NCBI GenBank assembly: GCA_003460745.1
Contig: QTVU01000044.1
Coordinates: forward strand, 1-22,919
Origin: Firmicutes bacterium AM55-24TS
GTDB lineage: Bacteria > Bacillota > Clostridia > UBA1381
Direction of reading: 5' to 3'
DNA length: 22,919 nucleotides
The position numbers and the translations under genes were made by a program. Positions 1 through 7,307 of the stretch are shown here, piece after piece (position 1 is the first letter of the stretch; each line of letters opens with the position of its first letter). The notes under the pieces were generated by a model. The model had not been told where the DNA came from. It saw only the letters and a program-made list of their open reading frames with translations, and did no database searches.

Positions 1-388
1 CTGTCGAATTATTAACTGAAGGAATTTCTCCAACTTTGGTTTCTATTTTTTCACCGCAATAAGGACAAATATTAATATCTTTATCTGATAAGATTTTACC
101 GCAACTATCACATATATTTTTTAACTTTATCCCACATTCAGGACAATAGTCATAATCATCTATGTTTTTATATACATAATTGCAATTTGGGCAATACATA
201 TTTTGTTGTTCAACATAATATTCATATCCATATAGAAATGACAACAATACGGACAGGCAAGCGACTGAAATAGCCGCCATACATAGCTCTTTTTTATTTT
301 TTAATGCTAAATAAATTCCTACCGCTATACAACTAAAGCCAAGACATACAAAAAAAATGCAGTCAATTAGATTTTTTGTTATATTCAT
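1..388 (-). CDS. Membrane-anchored double zinc-ribbon protein (C-terminus cut by window edge)
   Basis: The reading frame runs from an ATG at 388 and is still open at base 1, so about 129 residues are visible and the C-terminus is missing. The ATG follows an AAGGAGGA ribosome binding site. Seen: two hydrophobic segments (about residues 9-27 and 38-54), then CPNC...CPEC and CDSC...CPYC pairs, meaning two zinc ribbons. The end visible here (CPYCGEKIETKVGE) closely resembles the end of the neighbouring 108-residue protein, so the two are probably paralogues from a tandem duplication. The function is unknown. It is the most distal visible gene after the relaxase and starts 13 bases after its neighbour's stop, which suggests the same transcript. 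Confidence 0.75.
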   Translation of the reverse strand, partial: MNITKNLIDCIFFVCLGFSCIAVGIYLALKNKKELCMAAISVACLSVLLSFLYGYEYYVEQQNMYCPNCNYVYKNIDDYDYCPECGIKLKNICDSCGKILSDKDINICPYCGEKIETKVGEIPSVNNST

Positions 389-401
389 TTTTAGTTCCTC
401 C

Positions 402-728
402 TTAGTTACTTTCCCCAACTTTAACTTCTATTTCCTTGCCACAATACGGGCATTTATCCCCTATATATTCCATACCCTCAAAGCTCCTATAACAATGTTG
501 GCATTCTGTCACGTCGGTATTTATAGCCTGATAATATTGCTTTTGAAAATTAGTATCAAAAAATCCATTCTGATAATATATTATTGTTACAACTATAGTT
601 CCTACAATTAATAATAATCCTAAATCAAAGCAATCTCTTGGTCCCCCTGTAAAACTTAATACAATAAAAATTATTCCTAATACTCCTGTTGCAATCAGCA
701 GTATAGGCAATAAATTAAATATGTTCAT
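402..728 (-). CDS. Small membrane protein with C-terminal zinc ribbon
   Basis: This is a 108-residue protein with two hydrophobic segments (about residues 5-26 and 35-51) and a cytoplasmic-type tail holding CQHC and CPYC about 17 residues apart, a zinc ribbon. A GGAGG site precedes its ATG, which lies 12 bases after the relaxase stop, so it should be co-transcribed with the relaxase. Its tail (CPYCGKEIEVKVGE) is very like that of the next gene downstream. I do not recognise a named family. The position at the end of the mobilization cluster suggests an accessory role in transfer or at the cell envelope, but this is inference. Confidence 0.7.
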   Translation of the reverse strand: MNIFNLLPILLIATGVLGIIFIVLSFTGGPRDCFDLGLLLIVGTIVVTIIYYQNGFFDTNFQKQYYQAINTDVTECQHCYRSFEGMEYIGDKCPYCGKEIEVKVGESN

Positions 729-740
729 TTTAAATACCTC

Positions 741-3203
741 CTACATACTCAAATCATTATTTAAGTTTTTATTATATATACTTGCAGTACCTTGTTCAAA
801 GTGGTACATAAATTCTTTTAACTTTTCACCATTCAAGTCCGAACCGACAAGTGACATAGCTGATGAAACGGGTGTTCTGTCATTTGAATTGAATAATCTC
901 AAAAAACTAATCAAAATATCGAAGTCATTCATAACATTATTGTTTTGAAATTTCTTTAAAAGTGCGTCAGAAGAATATAAATCAGGACGTTTAAAATCCT
1001 TATTATTAAATTTATTTCCGAATGGTGTTGTAAATACAATTTTACTGTCATACTTCAAATCTTCATCAGTTGAAAATGTTGTGCTTCCAACCGAAACATT
1101 TGTATTTTCATTCTCCACCGTATCATATTCTACTGTTTTTTCCCACTCAACTTTATATCCCAACTGCTCCATTTTTAATATAAAATCATCTTTTGATAAT
1201 GAACATCGACTGCACTGCCATATAGCATTTTGCAATTCAGTTTTATCATTCTTCAAATCATAATATTCATTTAAAGAGCGGAAATCAAGTTCAACATCTT
1301 TAAGAATTTCTTCAATATCATGTTTCGTCATAGTTTCGGAAGATGTTACTCCGGTAATATTGCTTTGTTCACTTTTCAATAGTTCTACAAAGTCCATTGT
1401 ACTATGGACTTGTCGCATAAGATTTTTTATATATCTATCAAGATTTATATGTATTTGTTTTTCAATAGTTTGCACATTAAACCAATCAGCTTTAGGATTC
1501 AACTCTGTATTCAAATAGCTTTTGCCGTTTGGCAAGATAAACAATATATTATCATTGTTCCATTCAACCTTATAGCCTTGTTCTTCTAATTGATGTATAA
1601 AGCTTGCTTTTGAAAGTGCATACATTTTTGAATGCCCGACTGCTTTCATCAATTCTTTTATGTCACTACGTCTATTCAAATCTTTTTTGATACTATTTAT
1701 TTGAAAGTCATCATTTACAAAAAAATAACCTCCCATTTTAAATACTGTCTTTCCGGCAATCGTACTAATACTACAACCACTTTTATTCAGCTTTTCAATA
1801 AAATCATCAATAGTTTGAGATTGCCACTTTATCCTTGACAAATATATATTCATTTTATTTTCAAAGCATTGTAATACTTTGTCATCAATTCTTTGCGAGT
1901 TAATCACTGTACTATTGTCACAAGAAAAGAAGATATATTTATCATTTTCATATGAATACCCATACCCTTTATCCCTCATCATCTCTTGAAAATCTTTCAT
2001 AGACTTAGATTTTTTTACGCAATCCCAATATGATGAATAAAAATCTTTTTCCGTTCGATTTTTCACAAAAACTTTTTCAAGTTCACTTGGTGAATATTTT
2101 TCCCCTTGATACATTTCGTAATTGCCATATTCAATACCTTGCTTACTTTCAAATACAGTGATATTTGTTTCATCGTCAAATTCGGCATTCATACCGTTTT
2201 TATTTAATTTACTGACAAATTCATCTCGGCTTGTTGAATACTTTAAAGCATATCCCAAGCTTTTGTAAACATCATATTTATCATCATCGATTAAATACTC
2301 TCGGTTCCTATCGTACCATTTTTCATATTTCATAGAAGTTTGTTTTTCATCATTGCTAACTATATATGATAGCGGATACTGCTGTTCAACAGATTTAACT
2401 CTATCAATAAATTGTTTCTGTATCTTTTTTAATTCTTCTGGTGAGTATGTTGTTGAATTATCTTGAAATTGTTTTTGTAGATTTTCCTTTGTAAACAAAT
2501 ACTTTGGATACATCTTTCGATTACGGCATTTTTGCTCGTTTGGAGTAGTAAAAGTTATATACTTTTTATTATCCTCCCAATCAACCGTATATCCCAATTC
2601 ATTCATAACAGATTTAAACTCATCAATGCTACTTGCACGTCTTGATGAATTGACTGCTGCTAAATACAATTCGTATTTCCAGCTTTCAAATCTGTTATTT
2701 ATTTCAGAATCAGTCCTTGAGCCTTTATCTTGATTCAGTTCAATTTCCGATAAGTTGTATTTTCGGCATAGGTCATTTGACCTAATTTTTAAAGATTTTA
2801 AATCGGCAGACGTTTGATGCCAACGTTTGCCGTTTTCCAAATTGACCGAGTTAATACAAAAGTGTATATGTACATGGTCTTTATCCTTATGGACTGCATA
2901 GACTACTTGGAAATTTTCAAATAATTTATGCTGAAGAAGTTCATCACCTATTTGTTTAGCCAACTCAACAGTAACATCATCATTCACATCAAATGACATC
3001 ACCATATGTCTTGCCTGTATACCATCCTCCTTATCAAATTCCATCTTTACATCGTTAAATTCGTTAAATGCCTGTTCCCAATCGCAATTAAATCCGCCTA
3101 CAAGATCAGGTCGAGTTTTTGCTGGCTGTGTAATATAATTCATCAGCTTTTTCAAATTCGACTTAGTCTTGGGCGGATTTTTTATCATTTTTATAATTGC
3201 CAT
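741..3203 (-). CDS. MOBP-type relaxase with long repetitive C-terminal tail
   Basis: This 820-residue protein should nick and covalently hold the transferred strand at oriT. The N-terminal ~150 residues carry the relaxase fold: a candidate catalytic tyrosine Y23 in LMNYITQP, H66 in RHMVMSF, and the metal-binding triad H110/H112/H114 in DHVHIHFCIN. From about residue 170 to the end the protein is made of roughly seven imperfect 65-130 residue repeats (pattern: helix, DDF...L...GY.V.W, beta strands with FTTPNG-like text, then S..L.K.F). Such a module usually occurs once or twice after the nuclease domain in related relaxases. The start overlaps the translational context of the upstream 321-residue gene (5 bases between stop and ATG, only a weak ribosome site), so translation is probably coupled. 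It ends in NNDLSM, resembling tails of other element proteins here. Confidence 0.92.
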   Translation of the reverse strand: MAIIKMIKNPPKTKSNLKKLMNYITQPAKTRPDLVGGFNCDWEQAFNEFNDVKMEFDKEDGIQARHMVMSFDVNDDVTVELAKQIGDELLQHKLFENFQVVYAVHKDKDHVHIHFCINSVNLENGKRWHQTSADLKSLKIRSNDLCRKYNLSEIELNQDKGSRTDSEINNRFESWKYELYLAAVNSSRRASSIDEFKSVMNELGYTVDWEDNKKYITFTTPNEQKCRNRKMYPKYLFTKENLQKQFQDNSTTYSPEELKKIQKQFIDRVKSVEQQYPLSYIVSNDEKQTSMKYEKWYDRNREYLIDDDKYDVYKSLGYALKYSTSRDEFVSKLNKNGMNAEFDDETNITVFESKQGIEYGNYEMYQGEKYSPSELEKVFVKNRTEKDFYSSYWDCVKKSKSMKDFQEMMRDKGYGYSYENDKYIFFSCDNSTVINSQRIDDKVLQCFENKMNIYLSRIKWQSQTIDDFIEKLNKSGCSISTIAGKTVFKMGGYFFVNDDFQINSIKKDLNRRSDIKELMKAVGHSKMYALSKASFIHQLEEQGYKVEWNNDNILFILPNGKSYLNTELNPKADWFNVQTIEKQIHINLDRYIKNLMRQVHSTMDFVELLKSEQSNITGVTSSETMTKHDIEEILKDVELDFRSLNEYYDLKNDKTELQNAIWQCSRCSLSKDDFILKMEQLGYKVEWEKTVEYDTVENENTNVSVGSTTFSTDEDLKYDSKIVFTTPFGNKFNNKDFKRPDLYSSDALLKKFQNNNVMNDFDILISFLRLFNSNDRTPVSSAMSLVGSDLNGEKLKEFMYHFEQGTASIYNKNLNNDLSM

Positions 3204-3208
3204 TGATA

Positions 3209-4174
3209 TTACATTTCCATATCTTCAATAGTATCGTTTTCCTGTTGCACTTCCTCTTGAAATTTATTATCTGCACAATTTTGTATAGATGATTTTAAAA
3301 CTTCATTTAATGATAAATCATTTTTAATCCATTCATTATAACAAGCTTCAAGTGGATATTCGTGTTTCAAGAGATTTTTTAATTGATTTACACTAAAATC
3401 TGTTTCCTTTAAAGTACAAAGCAATTCATCACGCATAGCCTTTCGATAGGACAAATCAATTATTACATCAGGTGCTTTTTCTTTCAAGTCATGAATATAT
3501 GTCTGTTGCTCTGCATCTGCTCTGTCGAATAAAATCTGCGACAAAGCATATTTCTGCATTTTTTCCATAGTAGCTGTCCAACGTCCATTTAATCCAATAT
3601 TAGCGTTTTCTGTTCGACCCTGAACATTTCCGGCACGTTCTATAAGTTCTTTGCAAGCGTCTTCAAATTCAGGTGTTCCTTTATCAATCAAGTATTGTTT
3701 ACAACCGGTATCAAGATGTTCAAAAAAATCTTTCACCACACTTTCTTGATTTGTTGCCTGTTCTGTAGCCTGATGAACAAGTTCATATGGGATTGTATTA
3801 TAAACAACTTGACCGCCGGCTGTTGCGTCAGGATTATAATACATTTCCACAAATTCATCATTTTGCACGAAAAATATATCTACGTTCTCAATATCAATAT
3901 CACGTACTTGTTCTTCCGCACGAAAATTGTTCCATTTTTCAAGAGGTTCGTCATCTTTATAGACTGTCATTTCCTTTTCTTCTTTATTAACATCAACATC
4001 AAATCCGTTATTTTGAATTTGCTCAGATAAATAATCCATTGCTGTACGGATCGCTTCTTCTTCACTTTCCGCATCAATGTAATCATTTACATAATCATCA
4101 TTTGTCATATTATATTCTTCCAAGTTAAATTCTTCATTCAACATTTCAACATTATTAGTTACTTTATACTTCAT
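3209..4174 (-). CDS. Uncharacterised acidic element protein between mobC and relaxase
   Basis: A 321-residue, strongly acidic protein without membrane segments. The N-terminal half looks like an alpha/beta module (YIDAESEEEAIRTAMDYL..., then FFVQNDEFVEMYYNP); the C-terminal half is mostly helical. An AAAGGA site precedes the ATG, 21 bases after mobC. I do not recognise the family with confidence. Proteins of this kind often sit between the nicking accessory protein and the relaxase in clostridial mobile elements, so a relaxosome or strand-handling accessory role is possible. The C-terminus reads IEDMEM, almost the same as the end of the big helicase (SEDMEM), and the two genes also share about 16 identical bases at their 3' ends. 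Confidence 0.75.
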   Translation of the reverse strand: MKYKVTNNVEMLNEEFNLEEYNMTNDDYVNDYIDAESEEEAIRTAMDYLSEQIQNNGFDVDVNKEEKEMTVYKDDEPLEKWNNFRAEEQVRDIDIENVDIFFVQNDEFVEMYYNPDATAGGQVVYNTIPYELVHQATEQATNQESVVKDFFEHLDTGCKQYLIDKGTPEFEDACKELIERAGNVQGRTENANIGLNGRWTATMEKMQKYALSQILFDRADAEQQTYIHDLKEKAPDVIIDLSYRKAMRDELLCTLKETDFSVNQLKNLLKHEYPLEACYNEWIKNDLSLNEVLKSSIQNCADNKFQEEVQQENDTIEDMEM

Positions 4175-4195
4175 AATAAGCGTCCTTTCTACAAA

Positions 4196-4528
4196 TTAAT
4201 TTTCATTATTTAGTTTCTTTACGTCCTTTCGCAATTTATTCAATTCTTCCCAAACCTTTGTAATTTCAGATTTTGTATCTTCAATATGGACACATTCTAA
4301 TTTGCCCATATTGCACAATATCGCAATCTGATTTATATTGATACCGATTTTGCGAAGTTCTGAAGTAAGTTGTTTTATTGACGTACTGTCCAATACTATT
4401 ATCTTCTGATGAAGTGCTGCTTGTATTACGTATTTACTACGTGTCATTCTTAACCGATGTGCTTTTTCATCAATCAATTCTAACTCATCATTTGATATTC
4501 TAACGTGAAAATCCGTACTCTTTTTCAA
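4196..4528 (-). CDS. mobC: MobC-like relaxosome accessory protein (TTG start)
   Basis: MobC proteins bind oriT beside the relaxase and help to open or nick it. The text ELRKIGININQIAILCN is the family's signature, and the N-terminal part (FHVRISNDELELIDEKAHRLRMTRSKYV) looks like a ribbon-helix-helix DNA-binding segment. The frame is open further upstream to an ATG at 4624, but that extension runs through four inverted repeats that look like oriT and has no good ribosome site. The TTG at 4528 sits 5 bases after AGAGGTG and gives 110 residues, the normal family length. It is followed by the 321-residue gene and the relaxase in the same direction. Confidence 0.82.
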   Translation of the reverse strand: MKKSTDFHVRISNDELELIDEKAHRLRMTRSKYVIQAALHQKIIVLDSTSIKQLTSELRKIGININQIAILCNMGKLECVHIEDTKSEITKVWEELNKLRKDVKKLNNEN

Positions 4529-4540
4529 AATATCACCTCT

Positions 4541-4640
4541 TGTTCTGGGTTTGGGCAACGCCCAATTTTCACACACCTTTACGGTGTGTATTGCCTTTGT
4601 GGATACAAAGGCGTATCTTGCCATACCAAAAAGGTATGTA
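4541..4640 (-). other. Putative origin of transfer (oriT): four adjacent inverted repeats
   Basis: Four short perfect inverted repeats lie one after another directly upstream of mobC: 4551-4565 (TTGGGC, 3-base loop), 4571-4589 (ACACACC, 5-base loop), 4593-4612 (GCCTTTGT, 4-base loop) and 4622-4638 (CATACC, 5-base loop). A cluster of hairpins beside a mobC-relaxase gene pair is the usual setting of oriT. None of the hairpins is followed by a T-run on either strand, so terminators are unlikely. I cannot place the nick site. The strand given is that of the mobilization genes. Confidence 0.55.
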
Positions 4641-4664
4641 AAATATCAGAAAAGAAAGTCCAAA

Positions 4665-4886
4665 TCAAAAGTAGCGACCAAACAGATATTTAGTCATACA
4701 TATAATAAATCCAAATACTAATAGCAGAAGAAAAGAACCAAATATGCTGCATATCTTTTTCATTTTTTTCTCTCCCTCAAGTATTGAATGTACCAAGAGG
4801 ATATTGCTACAAACACATATGAACATCGCTGTTATAAATAATAGCAACAGTATCTTGTTATCTGATAATTGTAGTAAATCACGCAT
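4665..4886 (-). CDS. Small two-segment membrane protein
   Basis: A 73-residue protein with two hydrophobic helices (about residues 12-33 and 48-68). The ATG at 4886 follows GAGG by nine bases. A second in-frame ATG at 4763 (residue 42) also has a good site (GAGGGAGA, then eight bases) and would give a 32-residue single-helix peptide, so either or both may be made. The gene lies between the primase-like gene and oriT. The function is unknown. Confidence 0.5.
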   Translation of the reverse strand: MRDLLQLSDNKILLLLFITAMFICVCSNILLVHSILEGEKKMKKICSIFGSFLLLLVFGFIICMTKYLFGRYF

Positions 4887-4898
4887 TATCGCTATCCT

Positions 4899-5021
4899 CT
4901 ATTTTTTGCATATATGCTTTGCATGCCTATATATTTCTGTTTCCGGCGGAAAAAATGCAAGAATCATAGTCATAACTTGTTTTATCATTATGATTTCCAT
5001 TTCATTGAAATCGACTTTCAT
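4899..5021 (-). CDS. Small ORF (40 residues) overlapping the primase stop codon
   Basis: The ATG at 5021 overlaps the primase stop as ATGA and lies 10 bases after a strong AGGAGG site. The frame encodes 40 residues, starting MKVDFNEMEIIMIKQVM and ending ICKK, and closes at 4899. The four-base overlap plus the strong site is typical of translational coupling. The product is short and partly hydrophobic, and I recognise no family. It could also be a leader for the membrane protein that starts 13 bases later. Confidence 0.45.
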   Translation of the reverse strand: MKVDFNEMEIIMIKQVMTMILAFFPPETEIYRHAKHICKK

Positions 5022-5995
5022 AAACTCATATCCTCCTGTATGGGTGTTTGCTCTTCCATAAATGCACATAAATCCTCATTAAAATCTTTATGTGTCGGTT
5101 CTTCACGAAAAACTTCATAACCCTTATCTTTGTATTTTTGCATATAACCGACTTTTTTTATTGTTCCGTCGGTGTTATATACATTCTCTAATACCTTTTT
5201 ACCTTGTTCATCATTATCTGTAGCAAAATGAATATTTTTTATTTCAGGGTGCTGCTTTAAAAATTGCTCTAACCCTAAATCACTTACTCCGCCAAGTGCA
5301 ATTCTCCAATCATCTTGCCAATCCCAACCGCCTATTTTTGTAAGAGTTGCGTGTGACATTGCATCTATCGGTGCTTCAAATACATATACGCTGTCTGATT
5401 TGCCGTTTAAGGTAAAGCAGTGACGTTTATCACTGTTCTTTACTTCACCCCTATATGAATTTCCCATTGTATATGTAGAACGGATAGACGCATATCCCTC
5501 CTGTCCGTTTTTATCATAGCCGACAAACACACAACTATGTTTGTCATTTTCGTAGATCTTATGTTCTCGCATTAATTGTGATACAATTTGACTATCAATA
5601 TGACGTGTTTTAACAAGATATGCAAATGCTCTGTGTGCATCAGAGTTTGCTTTCGGCAGTATCATTTTTTCTTTATGCTCCGGTATTTGCTTTGCCGGAG
5701 TATATGTTTGTTTAGGCACTGATTTTTGAATTTCTTCACCGCACAATGCCCTTACGGCTTGCTGAAAAGTCCAGCCGTTCTGCTCCATCGCAAAGTTGAT
5801 TACATTACCGCCCGTTCCTGTCGAAAAGCGGTAGTACATATTTTTTGACCTTGTTATGTTAAGGCTGTGTCCTTTTTGATATAATGTGTTGTTACTGCCT
5901 CTTGTTTCAAATTCCATACCAAGGCTTTTGGCATATTCAAGCAAATCAACTTGCATAGCCTTATTTATCATATCTTTTGAAACATAGTCCGCCAT
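5018..5995 (-). CDS. TOPRIM (DUF3991-type) DNA primase-like protein
   Basis: This 325-residue protein is built like plasmid and mobile-element primases: an N-terminal zinc-finger-type domain (residues about 10-85), a DUF3991-like middle (about 120-190) and a TOPRIM domain (about 200-300). The TOPRIM acids are visible as E207 in VFEAPID and D260/D262 in ATDNDEQG. The N-terminal domain keeps the core YRFSTGTGGNVINFAM...FQQAVRAL of CHC2-type fingers, but the zinc cysteines are absent, so it probably no longer binds zinc. A role in priming the transferred or replicating strand is inferred. A strong AGGAGG site precedes the ATG. The end reads QEDMSL, related to the tails of three other element proteins. 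Confidence 0.85.
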   Translation of the reverse strand: MADYVSKDMINKAMQVDLLEYAKSLGMEFETRGSNNTLYQKGHSLNITRSKNMYYRFSTGTGGNVINFAMEQNGWTFQQAVRALCGEEIQKSVPKQTYTPAKQIPEHKEKMILPKANSDAHRAFAYLVKTRHIDSQIVSQLMREHKIYENDKHSCVFVGYDKNGQEGYASIRSTYTMGNSYRGEVKNSDKRHCFTLNGKSDSVYVFEAPIDAMSHATLTKIGGWDWQDDWRIALGGVSDLGLEQFLKQHPEIKNIHFATDNDEQGKKVLENVYNTDGTIKKVGYMQKYKDKGYEVFREEPTHKDFNEDLCAFMEEQTPIQEDMSL

Positions 5996-6007
5996 ATCAA
6001 TCGCCTC

Positions 6008-6217
6008 CTAAAATATTATTTTTAACATTTTATACATTCCAAATATACAGAACAAATTCAATATTGTTCGTATAAATACAAATAGAATCAAATATAGTTT
6101 TGCCTTTAACATATCTCCATTTTGCTCAAGTTGCTTCTTTTGTTCACCTACGATATCTAATATTGCATATAATGCAAAAGTTGCAATTGTACATAAAATC
6201 TCTAATGTTATATTCAT
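6008..6217 (-). CDS. Small two-helix membrane protein
   Basis: A 69-residue protein with two hydrophobic segments (about residues 3-23 and 41-66) separated by a charged stretch (GEQKKQLEQNG). GAGGAG lies just upstream of the ATG. It sits between the helicase and primase genes, 12 bases before the primase gene's start context, and is probably in the same operon. No family is recognised. Confidence 0.6.
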   Translation of the reverse strand: MNITLEILCTIATFALYAILDIVGEQKKQLEQNGDMLKAKLYLILFVFIRTILNLFCIFGMYKMLKIIF

Positions 6218-6258
6218 CTTTTGCTCCTCTCAGGAAATAAAAAAAGACGTAAAAACGT

Positions 6259-7278
6259 CTACATTTCCATATCTTCTGAATTAGACTTATTAGCCGACAA
6301 GTCTAATTCTCGCTCCAATTCTCTTTGTCGTATCAACGAATCATTTAATTCATCTTCGTGTTCAAACGGCAATTTTATATTGTTCTTAGCATGGTTATAG
6401 TTATTTTGAAGATTATCAATATTATTGTTACAAATATCAACTTCTTTCTCTAAGCCTTTAACGCAGTTTTCAATCCTCATCGTCATACCAACCGGATCAC
6501 TACTGCACTCTATGTTATATGTGCATTGCCCTACTATATTAAGATGGTACGGCTGTGCTTTCTGTATTTCAAAACCTTTATACTCTCCTATAACTGTACC
6601 TTCCACAACTTTTTGTGATACATCAATTATTTTTGTTCCGTATGCAACACGTTCATCATATTCTATCCCATTCACCTTAAAGTTGTTAGAAGATGCTTTA
6701 TCACGCATAGCAATATCACTTTCAATTTTCTGCTTATGTGCAAGAATTTGTTTTTCTTTGATTGGATACTTTTGTATTGTATCTTCATAAAGCAACTTAT
6801 TCTTTGTGTATGCCGCTTTCAAAGCACTTAGTTTTTGTACTTTAATATCAAGTTCCATCTTTTCCTTTATGCGAATATCTCCGGTTGCACAAGCCTTTAT
6901 TTCAGCAAAAGAAAGAACTGTTTCATCAGCATCTTCACAACTTCTCAAGCCTATATCTCCACGCATAACCTGATTTATAAATCTCTGTTTATTCTCAACG
7001 ATTTGCCACAAGTAAGCGTCAAAGGTATTTTTAACAACGTATCTGTAAATATCAACGTGTTCATTCATGTTTCCTTGCCTTAAGATTCTGCCCTCACGTT
7101 GTTCAATGTCTGATGAACGCCAAGGGCAGTCCATGTGATGAAGTGCTGCAAGTCGTTTCTGACAGTTAGTACCTGCTCCCATTTTATCTGTCGAACCTAT
7201 CATAACTCGATAATGACCGCTTCGCATTTTTGAAAACATATCGGCTTTTTGAACATCTGTTTTTGCTGTGTGTATCAC
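6259..7278 (-). pseudogene. C-terminal part of the giant helicase, separated by a frameshift
   Basis: These 339 residues are the missing end of the upstream gene. They hold helicase motif V (IGSTDKMGAGTN) and motif VI (QREGRILRQGN), then a coiled-coil-rich tail ending SEDMEM. The frame stays open upstream past the GTG at 7278. Reading from 7317 it gives CLVEKGVKRDEIAVIHTAKTD, which continues the upstream protein's ...TYGRLIN with the spacing expected in the family. So this is one gene with a one-base loss (net -1 shift) near 7317, not two genes. No convincing ribosome site precedes the GTG. It could be a real inactivating mutation, a sequencing error, or less likely recoding. Confidence 0.85.
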
Positions 7279-7307
7279 TGCAATTTCATCTCGCTTTACT
7301 CCCTTTT

